Shown here: piece by piece, positions 1-6,039 of the stretch | Numbering within the stretch: the first letter of the stretch is position 1 | How the letters are laid out: every line of letters begins with the position of its first letter | NCBI GenBank assembly: GCA_015231995.1 | Contig: JADGAO010000026.1 | Location: 4,196-22,175 of the forward strand | Reading direction: 5' to 3' | DNA: 17,980 nt | Source of the DNA: Nitrospinota bacterium | Lineage (GTDB): Bacteria; Nitrospinota_A; UBA7883; JACRLM01 | The notes under the pieces: model-generated | What the model was told of the DNA's origin: nothing | Databases searched by the model: none | The model's input: the letters and a program-made list of their open reading frames with translations, nothing else | Made by a program: the position numbers and the translations under genes

Positions 1-508
1 AACCGGCGCAAAGGTCTGCGGAGACGGCGGAGGCCGATCCGCCGGAGGAGCCGCCGGGGATGCGCGACGTGTCCCATGGATTTTTTGTCGCGCCGAAATA
101 GCTGTTCTCTGTGGACGATCCCATCGCAAACTCATCCATATTCGTCTTGCCGAGGATCACGGCTCCGGCGTCTTTCAACCGTTTCACGACGAAAGCGTCG
201 TAAGGGGGGACGAAATTCTCCAGCATTTTCGACGAGCATGTGGTGCGAAGCCCCTTGGTCGCCATCACGTCTTTTATGGAAACCGGGATCCCTAGCAGAG
301 GCCCTTTTTCGCCACGGCTTCTGCGTTTATCGGCTTCACGCGCCTGTTCAATCGCGCCCTGGGCGTTGACCGTGACGTATGAATTCAGCTTCGTATCGGT
401 TTTGCCGATCCTGTCCAGATACGACTGTGTGGCCTGTTCGCTGGTGACTTCGCCCTTGTCCATAAGGGCGGATAGCTCATGTAATGTGCGCGAGCAGATA
501 TCGCTCAT
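1..508 (-). CDS. gatA: Glutamyl-tRNA(Gln)/aspartyl-tRNA(Asn) amidotransferase subunit A, N-terminal part (cut by window edge)
   Basis: GatA is the amidase subunit of the GatCAB complex. It releases ammonia from glutamine, and this is used to convert Glu-tRNA(Gln) or Asp-tRNA(Asn) to the amidated form in the cytoplasm. The first 169 codons are present. The amidase-signature fold is clear: GIPVSIKD contains the catalytic lysine at residue 79, and the glycine/serine-rich run PGGSSGGSA (151-159) carries the cis-serine at 154. Both fall at the usual GatA positions. The nucleophilic serine, expected near 178, lies outside the window. The ATG at 508 was chosen because it sits 4 nt after the gatC stop and opens directly into MSDICSRTLHEL, a typical GatA start. 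The gene is the third of a small minus-strand operon. No defect is visible in the part seen. Confidence 0.96.
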   Translation of the reverse strand, partial: MSDICSRTLHELSALMDKGEVTSEQATQSYLDRIGKTDTKLNSYVTVNAQGAIEQAREADKRRSRGEKGPLLGIPVSIKDVMATKGLRTTCSSKMLENFVPPYDAFVVKRLKDAGAVILGKTNMDEFAMGSSTENSYFGATKNPWDTSRIPGGSSGGSASAVSADLCAG

Positions 509-512
509 CGCG

Positions 513-800
513 TTAGTCCAGAACCTTCGGGACACGGAAATGGCCGTGATCCGCCGATGGCGCGTTGGAGCTCCATACAGCCGGATCGAAAGGCTGAAGC
601 GCCGCGTCCACCCTTGCGACGTTGCTCAGCTTCAGGGCGTGCGACGTGGGAGGGATGTTGGATGTGTCCAACTCGCCAAGCTGGTTTATGTGGTCGAGTA
701 TCGCGGAAATCTGGGAGCCGTATTTACGCTCCTCATCCGGCCCAAACGCAAGCCTGGCAAGCGTGGCAACATGGCGAACTTCTTCAGGCGAAAGTGACAT
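513..800 (-). CDS. gatC: Glutamyl-tRNA(Gln)/aspartyl-tRNA(Asn) amidotransferase subunit C
   Basis: GatC is the small subunit that wraps around GatA and stabilises the GatCAB amidotransferase. The 95-residue length is normal for the family. The N-terminus MSLSPEEVRHVATLARLAF is the standard helical opening. The C-terminus (NAPSADHGHFRVPKVLD) matches the family pattern of a NAP...G.F.VPKV tail. The stop is 4 nt before the gatA ATG and the start is 10 nt after the stop of the 23-residue basic ORF, so the three are very likely co-transcribed. There is no strong Shine-Dalgarno in the 10-nt gap. Translation may therefore depend on reading through the small ORF. GatB is not in the window. Confidence 0.95.
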   Translation of the reverse strand: MSLSPEEVRHVATLARLAFGPDEERKYGSQISAILDHINQLGELDTSNIPPTSHALKLSNVARVDAALQPFDPAVWSSNAPSADHGHFRVPKVLD

Positions 801-810
801 AAGCTTACGG

Positions 811-882
811 TTATCCCTTGTGGGAAGCCTTTTTGCTTCTCCAGCGCCGTTTCAGTTTCTTTTTTCGAGTCGGGCTAGCCAT
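811..882 (-). CDS. Very basic 23-residue small protein upstream of gatC, family not recognised
   Basis: This 72-nt ORF encodes 23 residues, beginning MASPTRKKKLKRRWRSKK and ending ASHKG. Eleven of the 23 are Lys or Arg, with one Trp and one His and no acidic residue. It has the best Shine-Dalgarno in the neighbourhood, GGAGG followed by an 8-nt spacer to ATG, and it stops with TAA 10 nt before gatC. Composition and length resemble tiny ribosome-associated proteins (THX, AURKAIP1/COX24-type and bL34-like peptides), but I cannot assign it to any of them. Possible roles are an rRNA-binding ribosomal accessory protein or a translated leader that couples ribosomes to gatC. A chance ORF is less likely given the ribosome site and spacing. 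The 112-nt upstream gap has only weak promoter-like hexamers (TTTACT at 941-946, TATATT at 916-921, spacer 19). Confidence 0.6.
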   Translation of the reverse strand: MASPTRKKKLKRRWRSKKASHKG

Positions 883-888
883 TAGATT

Positions 889-895
889 TACCTCC
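889..895 (-). promoter_or_regulatory. Strong ribosome binding site of the 23-residue basic ORF
   Basis: On the minus strand the sequence reads GGAGGTA. The GGAGG core is 8 nt from the ATG at 882. It is the main reason for treating the small ORF as real. It is better than the ribosome site of gatC, hisC or the histidine kinase in this window. Confidence 0.65.
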
Positions 896-994
896 AAACA
901 AATCATGAACACAAAAATATATCGTATTTCCGGAGTGAAAAGTAAATTTTGTTTTCTTGTTTTTCACACAATCATAAAAAAAGGGGGGGCGGAC

Positions 995-3289
995 TTATGC
1001 AGACGCTACACCAGGATTCTGTAAATGCATATCTATATAAAAGACGCTTCCCTTACCTTCCTGGGATTCCACATGAAGGTTTCCCCCCATCGCCCTTACT
1101 ATTTCATAACTTATCGGAAGTCCCATTCCGGTTCCCTTCTCCCCATTCGTTCCATGTGTTGAAACACTTCCCGTGTACTCAAAAAGGTTCGCTATCACGT
1201 CGGCCCGCATCCCAACTCCGGTATCCTTGACCCCGATAGTAGAGGGTCTGCCTTCCGGGATGAATACTGTAGCGGTATCGCCTGGTTTGCAGAATTTGAC
1301 GGCGTTGGAAAGCAGGTTTTGAATCACCCTTGCAAGCAACTTTGGGTCGGTGAACTGAAAAGAGTGTTCTGGAACCATGTTGACTAGCCGAACCCCTTTT
1401 TTGGAGAAATGATGCTCGACGTCGCTGATAGCTTCGATGACGCAAAGCCATACGTCGGTAACTTCGCAAGCTGGTTTAATTTTTCCAACACGGAGCATTC
1501 CGAGATCAAGCAGGTTCTCGATGAGCTGAATCATTTGTCCGCTTGATTGAACGGCTCGGCTTATGCTTTGTTTTGCGTAATCGGGCAATGCGCCTTTATC
1601 GTGATCGAGGACTAGTTTCAAAAGGCTATATACACTGGCCAGTGGGGACTTCAGATCATGCGCCACCAGGGAGACGAATTTATCCTTTAACTGGGTCGCC
1701 TCCTCTGCCCGGTCTTTGGCGATCCGCAATTCGTGAACAGCCCTTCTGCGTTCGGTAATATCCTCTGTGACCCAGATAACTCCTTTGGAAATATCGGTGT
1801 GATCAACCGCTTTGCCCATGATCTTGCACCATATCAAGGTCCCATCCTTGCGTTTCATCTTCATCTCGCCATGATAAACTCCTCCTGTGGCTATTAGAGA
1901 GGCTATCTCCCGGCCGAACGTCTCGTAATCTCCCACGGATGGATAGATCATGGAAATATTTTCCTCTCTAAGCAATTCTTCGCGCGAATAGCCGTAGATA
2001 CGCTCTATCTGAGGGTTCACCCACACGGCGCGCCTGTTCACAAGGTGGGCGATGCCAACCTCGGCGGTTTGAAGAATCGTGTCCATCTCGGCAAGCAGTT
2101 CCTTCAGGCGCTTCTCTGCAAGCTCACGGATAGCTATTTCATTTTCAAGGTTCGCCGTGTATTCCTTTATCAAATAGGTTGAGTGGACTAGTTGTCTGGT
2201 CATCTGGTTAAAATTATTGGCGAGATGCCCGATTTCATCCTTTGAAGCTATCTCCACCACAGTATCAAAGTTGCCATTACTGATTTGCGCTACGGCCAGA
2301 TCAAGCTTTTCGATTGGCCGGGAAACCGTCCTTGAAAAAAGAAATACTCCGACAAGGCATATACAACCAGTCGCAAACAGAATAAATAATAATTTTTTCG
2401 TCAATACTGATGCGGGAGCATAAACAAAATTTGAAGGGATCCGCACTATTAGAGTCCAGCCGTTGCCAGTAAAGCCGTTATACCCTCGTTCATGCGCAAA
2501 AACGACCAGTTCCCCTCCAGAGTCGGCTGGGTCGCTCTCATAGCTATCCCACAAATTCCCTCTTTTAAACTCTTCCTTAATGCGTTCCCACTGTGGGGCC
2601 ATATCTTTGAGAATTCCAAGCCGGTTGTAGCTGGAATAAACGAGAAGGCCGTCGTTTTGGGCGATATCAACTTTCACCTGGCCAGAATGCACCATGGCCC
2701 TTTCGTTTGGATGCATTCCTCCAGCTTGGAGGATTATATCGTCAATATCCTCCGGAGGAATGCGCACGACGAAAACACCAACCGGATGCCCTGACAGGTC
2801 TTTTATAAGGAAGGCGAAATGAAAAACCGGCCTCTTCAATGATTCTGAATAGTACATATCGAAAACAACACCTTTGCCAGAGATGATATCGGGCCAGTAT
2901 TCGTTGAGTCCGTGTTGTTTGCCTATATCCTCTTCCAGAGTGTCAACGATCCTCACCCTGTTCATGTCGTATAACGAAAGCGACAGGAAGTCTTTATTTT
3001 TTCTCATGAAGTTGGCGAACCGCCTGGCTATCTCATCGCTATTGATTTTGTTTTCCGAATCCAGCGTGTTTTCCTGGATTATGTCTCGTAAATGTAATAA
3101 ATGCGTAAGGCGATAGCTAAGCGCTCTGTCAATCTTGTCCATGGTATGGAAAGACTGCTCCTCCAGGTTGTTGGCGATCTCCTCTCTCAATATGTCGTGA
3201 CTGAATATTGTGAGGCTAAGGATGACGATGATTGTGACGACCAGAAAGAGGCTAGAGAAAAACAGGGCAAGCTTAATGCTGAATTTCAC
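995..3289 (-). CDS. Membrane sensor histidine kinase (Cache-like sensor, HAMP, PAS, HisKA, HATPase)
   Basis: A 764-residue two-component sensor kinase in the inner membrane that should autophosphorylate in response to a periplasmic or extracellular signal. A first membrane helix (about 8-29) is followed by a roughly 260-residue extracytoplasmic sensor resembling a double Cache domain (about 35-290) and a second helix (about 299-319). Next come HAMP (about 320-372), a linker helix, a PAS domain (about 401-512, ending in the PAC-type run WVTEDITERR), and HisKA with phospho-acceptor H544 in LVAHDLKSPL. The ATPase has N-box N658/N662 (QNLLSNAVKF), G1 at 689-693 (DTGVG) and G2 at 719-724 (GTGMGL). 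All catalytic residues are present. The start is GTG with a weak ribosome site. No response regulator lies beside it, so its partner is unknown. Base composition looks lower in GC than the flanking metabolic genes, especially near 2340-2420. The TAA is followed by seven C and seven T with no obvious stem. Confidence 0.93.
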   Translation of the reverse strand: MKFSIKLALFFSSLFLVVTIIVILSLTIFSHDILREEIANNLEEQSFHTMDKIDRALSYRLTHLLHLRDIIQENTLDSENKINSDEIARRFANFMRKNKDFLSLSLYDMNRVRIVDTLEEDIGKQHGLNEYWPDIISGKGVVFDMYYSESLKRPVFHFAFLIKDLSGHPVGVFVVRIPPEDIDDIILQAGGMHPNERAMVHSGQVKVDIAQNDGLLVYSSYNRLGILKDMAPQWERIKEEFKRGNLWDSYESDPADSGGELVVFAHERGYNGFTGNGWTLIVRIPSNFVYAPASVLTKKLLFILFATGCICLVGVFLFSRTVSRPIEKLDLAVAQISNGNFDTVVEIASKDEIGHLANNFNQMTRQLVHSTYLIKEYTANLENEIAIRELAEKRLKELLAEMDTILQTAEVGIAHLVNRRAVWVNPQIERIYGYSREELLREENISMIYPSVGDYETFGREIASLIATGGVYHGEMKMKRKDGTLIWCKIMGKAVDHTDISKGVIWVTEDITERRRAVHELRIAKDRAEEATQLKDKFVSLVAHDLKSPLASVYSLLKLVLDHDKGALPDYAKQSISRAVQSSGQMIQLIENLLDLGMLRVGKIKPACEVTDVWLCVIEAISDVEHHFSKKGVRLVNMVPEHSFQFTDPKLLARVIQNLLSNAVKFCKPGDTATVFIPEGRPSTIGVKDTGVGMRADVIANLFEYTGSVSTHGTNGEKGTGMGLPISYEIVRAMGGNLHVESQEGKGSVFYIDMHLQNPGVASA

Positions 3290-3442
3290 TGTTTTGCGCT
3301 CTGAAAATTACATTGAGGCGAATTGTTCTTAGAATAAGAATAACAAAAAATACCTTGGGCGTGTTGGAGAACATGAAAATAGTTTTGCTCCGCTTTTCGT
3401 GTTGGAGTATCGTTTATATTTTGCCTCATGGAGTTTGCATAG
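3290..3442. promoter_or_regulatory. Divergent intergenic region between histidine kinase and uppP
   Basis: This 153-nt AT-rich spacer must hold the promoters of both divergent genes. It contains a perfect inverted repeat, TTCTTA-GAA-TAAGAA (3326-3340), and a perfect 10-bp direct repeat, CGTGTTGGAG, at 3360-3369 and 3398-3407 (38 bp apart start to start). One possible promoter for uppP is TTGCTC (3385-3390), a 17-nt spacer, then TATCGT (3408-3413). The match is only moderate. GGAG at 3430-3433 is the likely uppP ribosome site. The regulatory roles are inference. Confidence 0.35.
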
Positions 3443-4258
3443 GTGATAGACACGGCGCAGGCCATCGCCCTTGGCGTCATTCAGGGGCTTACCGAATACC
3501 TTCCGGTCAGCTCATCCGGGCATCTGGTGGTGGCGCACCATCTTTTCGGCCTTACGGAACCTGCGGTTTTTTTCGATGTCGTGCTTCACATCGGCACGCT
3601 TCTGGCCGTTATCTGGTTTTACCGCGAAACGATAATCTCCATCATCACCGGTTCCATAAAGGAGATTCAGGGGGGCGGTCTCGGCGCGTTGACCAAACTT
3701 AACTCCAACCCTTCCCTATACTATGTGGCGATGGTAATCGCCGGAACAATCCCGACAGGGTTGATCGGCATCTTGTTCAAAGACCAGTTGGAAGGGCTGT
3801 TCGCCTCGACGTACTGGACTGGCGTTTCTTTTATCGTTAACGGGTTGATGCTGTTGACTGTGATATGGGCGAAGGACAGGGAACGCGCTGTTGCGGATAT
3901 CAAATGGTGGGAGGCTGTCGCTATCGGCGTGGCGCAAGGTGTCGCCATTATTCCCGCTATCAGCAGGTCTGGCGCCACGATAACGTTGGCCCTGTTCATG
4001 GGAATGAAAAAAGAGCTGGCGGCGGAGTTTTCGTTTCTTCTTTCGATTCCCGCAATCACCGGCGCGTTGATTCTTAAGATGAGGCATCACGACGGCGTTT
4101 ATCCGGCCACAAGCCTGGGGCTTGGGTTTCTGGCGTCGCTAGTGACCGGTTACCTGTGTCTTATCTTGCTTGTAGCCCTGATGAAACGAGGAAAATTTTC
4201 GTGGTTCGGCTATTATTGCCTGATAATGGGCGCGGCGGTTCTTGCGTTCATGCAATGA
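3443..4258 (+). CDS. uppP: Undecaprenyl-diphosphate phosphatase (UppP/BacA)
   Basis: This integral membrane enzyme dephosphorylates undecaprenyl diphosphate to the monophosphate, recycling the lipid carrier for peptidoglycan, O-antigen and other envelope glycans. Overproduction of this family gives bacitracin resistance. The 271-residue length is usual. Both family signatures are intact: E18 in QGLTEYLPVSSSGHL (14-28, including S25 and H27) and the second motif AIIPAISRSGATI (168-180) with R175. Hydrophobic segments are spread throughout, as in the family. The GTG start at 3443 is the most upstream one possible because a TAG precedes it directly, and GGAG lies 9 nt upstream. manC follows after 28 nt on the same strand, so the pair probably forms an envelope-polysaccharide operon. 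Confidence 0.96.
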   Translation: MIDTAQAIALGVIQGLTEYLPVSSSGHLVVAHHLFGLTEPAVFFDVVLHIGTLLAVIWFYRETIISIITGSIKEIQGGGLGALTKLNSNPSLYYVAMVIAGTIPTGLIGILFKDQLEGLFASTYWTGVSFIVNGLMLLTVIWAKDRERAVADIKWWEAVAIGVAQGVAIIPAISRSGATITLALFMGMKKELAAEFSFLLSIPAITGALILKMRHHDGVYPATSLGLGFLASLVTGYLCLILLVALMKRGKFSWFGYYCLIMGAAVLAFMQ

Positions 4259-4286
4259 CAACTATTATACCGGCAGGGAGATTCAT

Positions 4287-5360
4287 ATGATTCACGCCGT
4301 GGTGATGGCGGGTGGCAAGGGGACGCGATTCTGGCCTCTTTCGCGCGAAAGCAGGCCCAAACAGGTTCTGCCAGTGGTTGGCGGGAAAACGATGATACAG
4401 GAGACCGTCGAGCGGCTTTCCGGCCTCGTCCCGCCGGAGAGGACATATGTCGTCACGGGCGCAAGCCATGCCGATGAGATACGGGCGCAGTTGCCGGAGA
4501 TTCCGCCCCGCAACGTTATAGTGGAGCCAGCCGGACGCAACACCGCGCCATGCATTGCGCTGTCAGCCGCGATCATCAAAAAAATAGACCCCGATGGCGT
4601 GATGGCGGTCTTTCCATCCGACCACGTTATCAGTAAACAGGACGCGCTTTACAAGGCCATGGACGCTGTGATGGAGGGGATTGATAAAGACCGGTCCGCT
4701 CTGGGCGTGATAGGCATAAAGCCTCATTATCCCGAAACCGGATACGGGTATATAAAGACCTCGGCCACTCTGGGAGGCCCGGCGGTGAAGGCGGAGGAGT
4801 TCCTGGAAAAGCCTGATCTCGCCACGGCGGAACGATACGTGCAGTCTGGAAATTATTACTGGAACGCCGGGATGTTTTTCTGGCGTGCGGACGTGATTCT
4901 CGACGAGATAGGTAAGAGCCAGCCGGGAACGACAACCGCTGTCTTAAAGCTGGCGGAAGCTTTTGGGACAGCCAGGTTTGACAGCCTGATGGCGCAGACG
5001 TATCCGTCGCTCGCCTCCATTTCCATAGACTACGCAGTAATGGAACGCGCCGGGGCGGAGGGCAGGGTCATCGCCGCCGTCGCCGATCCGGGCTGGAGCG
5101 ACGTTGGATCGTGGCGTTCGCTTTACGACCTTGTCGAGCCGGATTCGGAAGGCAACCGCGCCCGTGGCAAGCTGATCGCGGTTGATTCGACAGGCGCGTT
5201 TGCGCATAACGACAAACGGCTCGTGGCCGTGGTCGGGCTGAACGATGTGATAGTTATAGAGACGGATGACGCCATTCTCGTATGCCATAAAGATCGCGCG
5301 CAGGATGTGCGACAGGTTACGGAGAAGCTCAAGGAAAGAGGGTTGACCGGGTATTTGTGA
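4287..5360 (+). CDS. manC: Mannose-1-phosphate guanylyltransferase (GDP-mannose pyrophosphorylase)
   Basis: The enzyme makes GDP-mannose and diphosphate from mannose-1-phosphate and GTP in the cytoplasm, feeding O-antigen, capsule or other mannose/fucose glycans. The 357-residue protein is the short, single-domain type without the C-terminal phosphomannose isomerase domain. Signature motifs are the nucleotide-binding loop GGKGTRFWPLSR (9-20) followed by PKQ (24-26), FPSDHVI (109-115), the sugar-site EKP (174-176), and NYYWNAGMFFW (189-199). The C-terminal part, with GWSDVGSW (269-276), follows the family pattern. The ATG at 4287 was chosen over an upstream in-frame ATG at 4242 because it begins MIHAVVMAGG, has GGGAG 6 nt ahead and does not overlap uppP. 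It follows uppP by 28 nt. The gene ends before a palindrome-rich gap and has no clear intrinsic terminator. Confidence 0.94.
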   Translation: MIHAVVMAGGKGTRFWPLSRESRPKQVLPVVGGKTMIQETVERLSGLVPPERTYVVTGASHADEIRAQLPEIPPRNVIVEPAGRNTAPCIALSAAIIKKIDPDGVMAVFPSDHVISKQDALYKAMDAVMEGIDKDRSALGVIGIKPHYPETGYGYIKTSATLGGPAVKAEEFLEKPDLATAERYVQSGNYYWNAGMFFWRADVILDEIGKSQPGTTTAVLKLAEAFGTARFDSLMAQTYPSLASISIDYAVMERAGAEGRVIAAVADPGWSDVGSWRSLYDLVEPDSEGNRARGKLIAVDSTGAFAHNDKRLVAVVGLNDVIVIETDDAILVCHKDRAQDVRQVTEKLKERGLTGYL

Positions 5361-5384
5361 TAGGTATAAAAAAGCCATTCATCG

Positions 5385-5447
5385 CGTAGGGGCAGACCTA
5401 TGTGTCTGCCCAATTTATGATGGCGAACACGCAGGTTCGCCCCTACG
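5385..5447. repeat. Nested palindromic element A (REP/MITE-like, two hairpins within an outer inverted repeat)
   Basis: An outer perfect 9-bp inverted repeat, CGTAGGGGC (5385-5393) and GCCCCTACG (5439-5447), encloses two inner hairpins. The first is GGGCAGAC/GTCTGCCC (5390-5397 with 5404-5411, 6-nt loop). The second is GGCGAAC/GTTCGCC (5422-5428 with 5435-5441, 6-nt loop). The plan is a cloverleaf-like cruciform. It lies 24 bp after the manC stop, between convergent genes, a common place for dispersed bacterial palindromic repeats. No ORF or U-tract is associated, so it is not a simple terminator. Confidence 0.75.
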
Positions 5448-5505
5448 TTTTTCATCAAATCCGTTTGGGCAACAGCCCCAGACGACTACGGGGAAGCGCG
5501 GCATG

Positions 5506-5525
5506 GGCGACCCCGCTGGGTTGCC
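5506..5525. repeat. Short hairpin between the two palindromic elements
   Basis: GGCGACCC (5506-5513) and GGGTTGCC (5518-5525) pair over 8 bp, with one G-T pair, around the 4-nt loop CGCT. The right arm can alternatively pair with GGCAAC at 5469-5474, giving a larger competing fold. It is probably a fragment or third member of the palindrome cluster. Confidence 0.5.
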
Positions 5526-5543
5526 GATAAGGGGGCAGTTAGC

Positions 5544-5608
5544 CAAGGGGGGAGCGGGGGTTTAACCCCTCCGGCGCGAAGACGCTCCACCTCCCCTTGT
5601 CAGGGGAG
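5544..5608. repeat. Nested palindromic element B
   Basis: The outer arms are CAAGGGG (5544-5550) with CCCCTTG (5593-5599), and GGAGCG (5551-5556) with CGCTCC (5583-5588). Together they form a 13-bp stem with a 4-nt bulge. Inside is the perfect palindrome GGGGTTTAACCCC (5557-5569). The right arm can instead form CTCCCC/GGGGAG (5591-5596 with 5603-5608, loop TTGTCA). The last hairpin starts 6 nt beyond the Nudix stop on the minus strand but has no T-tract, so terminator function is doubtful. The design resembles element A, but the sequence differs. Confidence 0.6.
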
Positions 5609-5613
5609 CTTGG

Positions 5614-6039
5614 TCAATACCTGTCGCAAAGGTAGTCTTCCACTATCCTTCCATGGTCGAAAACAAAATTGCCGGGTAGGTGTTTTTTCGGAAACAGCGC
5701 GGCGCTTTTCGCGTCGCTCTGGCCGGTTGGTTCGCCTATGGCGCCTGCTATAAACACGACGGTGACGTTGTGCTGTCGAGGGTCGCGCTCTGGATCGGAA
5801 TAGACGTGGAACTGGCGGACGAGCGTTACGTCCAATCCTGTCTCCTCTTTCGCCTCGCGGATTGCCGCAGACTCCACCGTCTCGCCGTAATCCACGAATC
5901 CGCCCGGCAAAGCGTATCCTTCCGGCCCTTTGGCCCGTTCGATGAGAACGATGCTGTCATCCACCTCGATGATGATATCCACCGTCAGGTAAGGATTTTT
6001 GGGCGTTGAGCTTTTTGAAAAAGCGGTTTTATTTTTCAT
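5614..6039 (-). CDS. Nudix-family hydrolase, ADP-ribose pyrophosphatase-like
   Basis: This 141-residue cytoplasmic hydrolase has a complete Nudix box, G-x5-E-x7-REUxEExGU. It runs from G47 in LPGGFVDYGE through E53 to REAKEETGL at 61-69, so the metal-binding glutamates E65/E66 are present. The family cleaves nucleoside diphosphates linked to another group. The overall layout, with an early beta strand (TVDIIIEVDD) and the short C-terminus, resembles small ADP-ribose or NADH-type pyrophosphatases and MutT-like proteins, but the substrate cannot be read from sequence. Its ATG overlaps the hisC stop by 4 nt (ATGA), so it is translated from the end of the hisD-hisC message. The tie to histidine synthesis may be only operonic, because this is not HisE or HisI. 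Confidence 0.9.
   Translation of the reverse strand: MKNKTAFSKSSTPKNPYLTVDIIIEVDDSIVLIERAKGPEGYALPGGFVDYGETVESAAIREAKEETGLDVTLVRQFHVYSDPERDPRQHNVTVVFIAGAIGEPTGQSDAKSAALFPKKHLPGNFVFDHGRIVEDYLCDRY

Noticed and set aside
949..1230. Plus-strand ORF starting near 997 with a G7-rich ribosome-site-like sequence
   Set aside because: It is antisense to the conserved ATPase end of the histidine kinase. The ribosome-site match comes from the homopolymer run.
3313..3702. 129-codon plus-strand ORF with GGAG ahead of an internal ATG at 3374
   Set aside because: It overlaps uppP in another frame over most of its length, and the translation has no domain-like pattern. It is a shadow of uppP.
4242..4286. 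N-terminal extension of manC from an ATG at 4242
   Set aside because: It overlaps the uppP end, has no ribosome site and adds residues not typical of the family. ATG 4287 has a good ribosome site and a standard N-terminus.
5585..5613. Intrinsic terminator for the Nudix gene formed by the CTCCCC/GGGGAG hairpin
   Set aside because: There is a stem but no following T-tract on either strand. It fits the palindromic-repeat cluster better.
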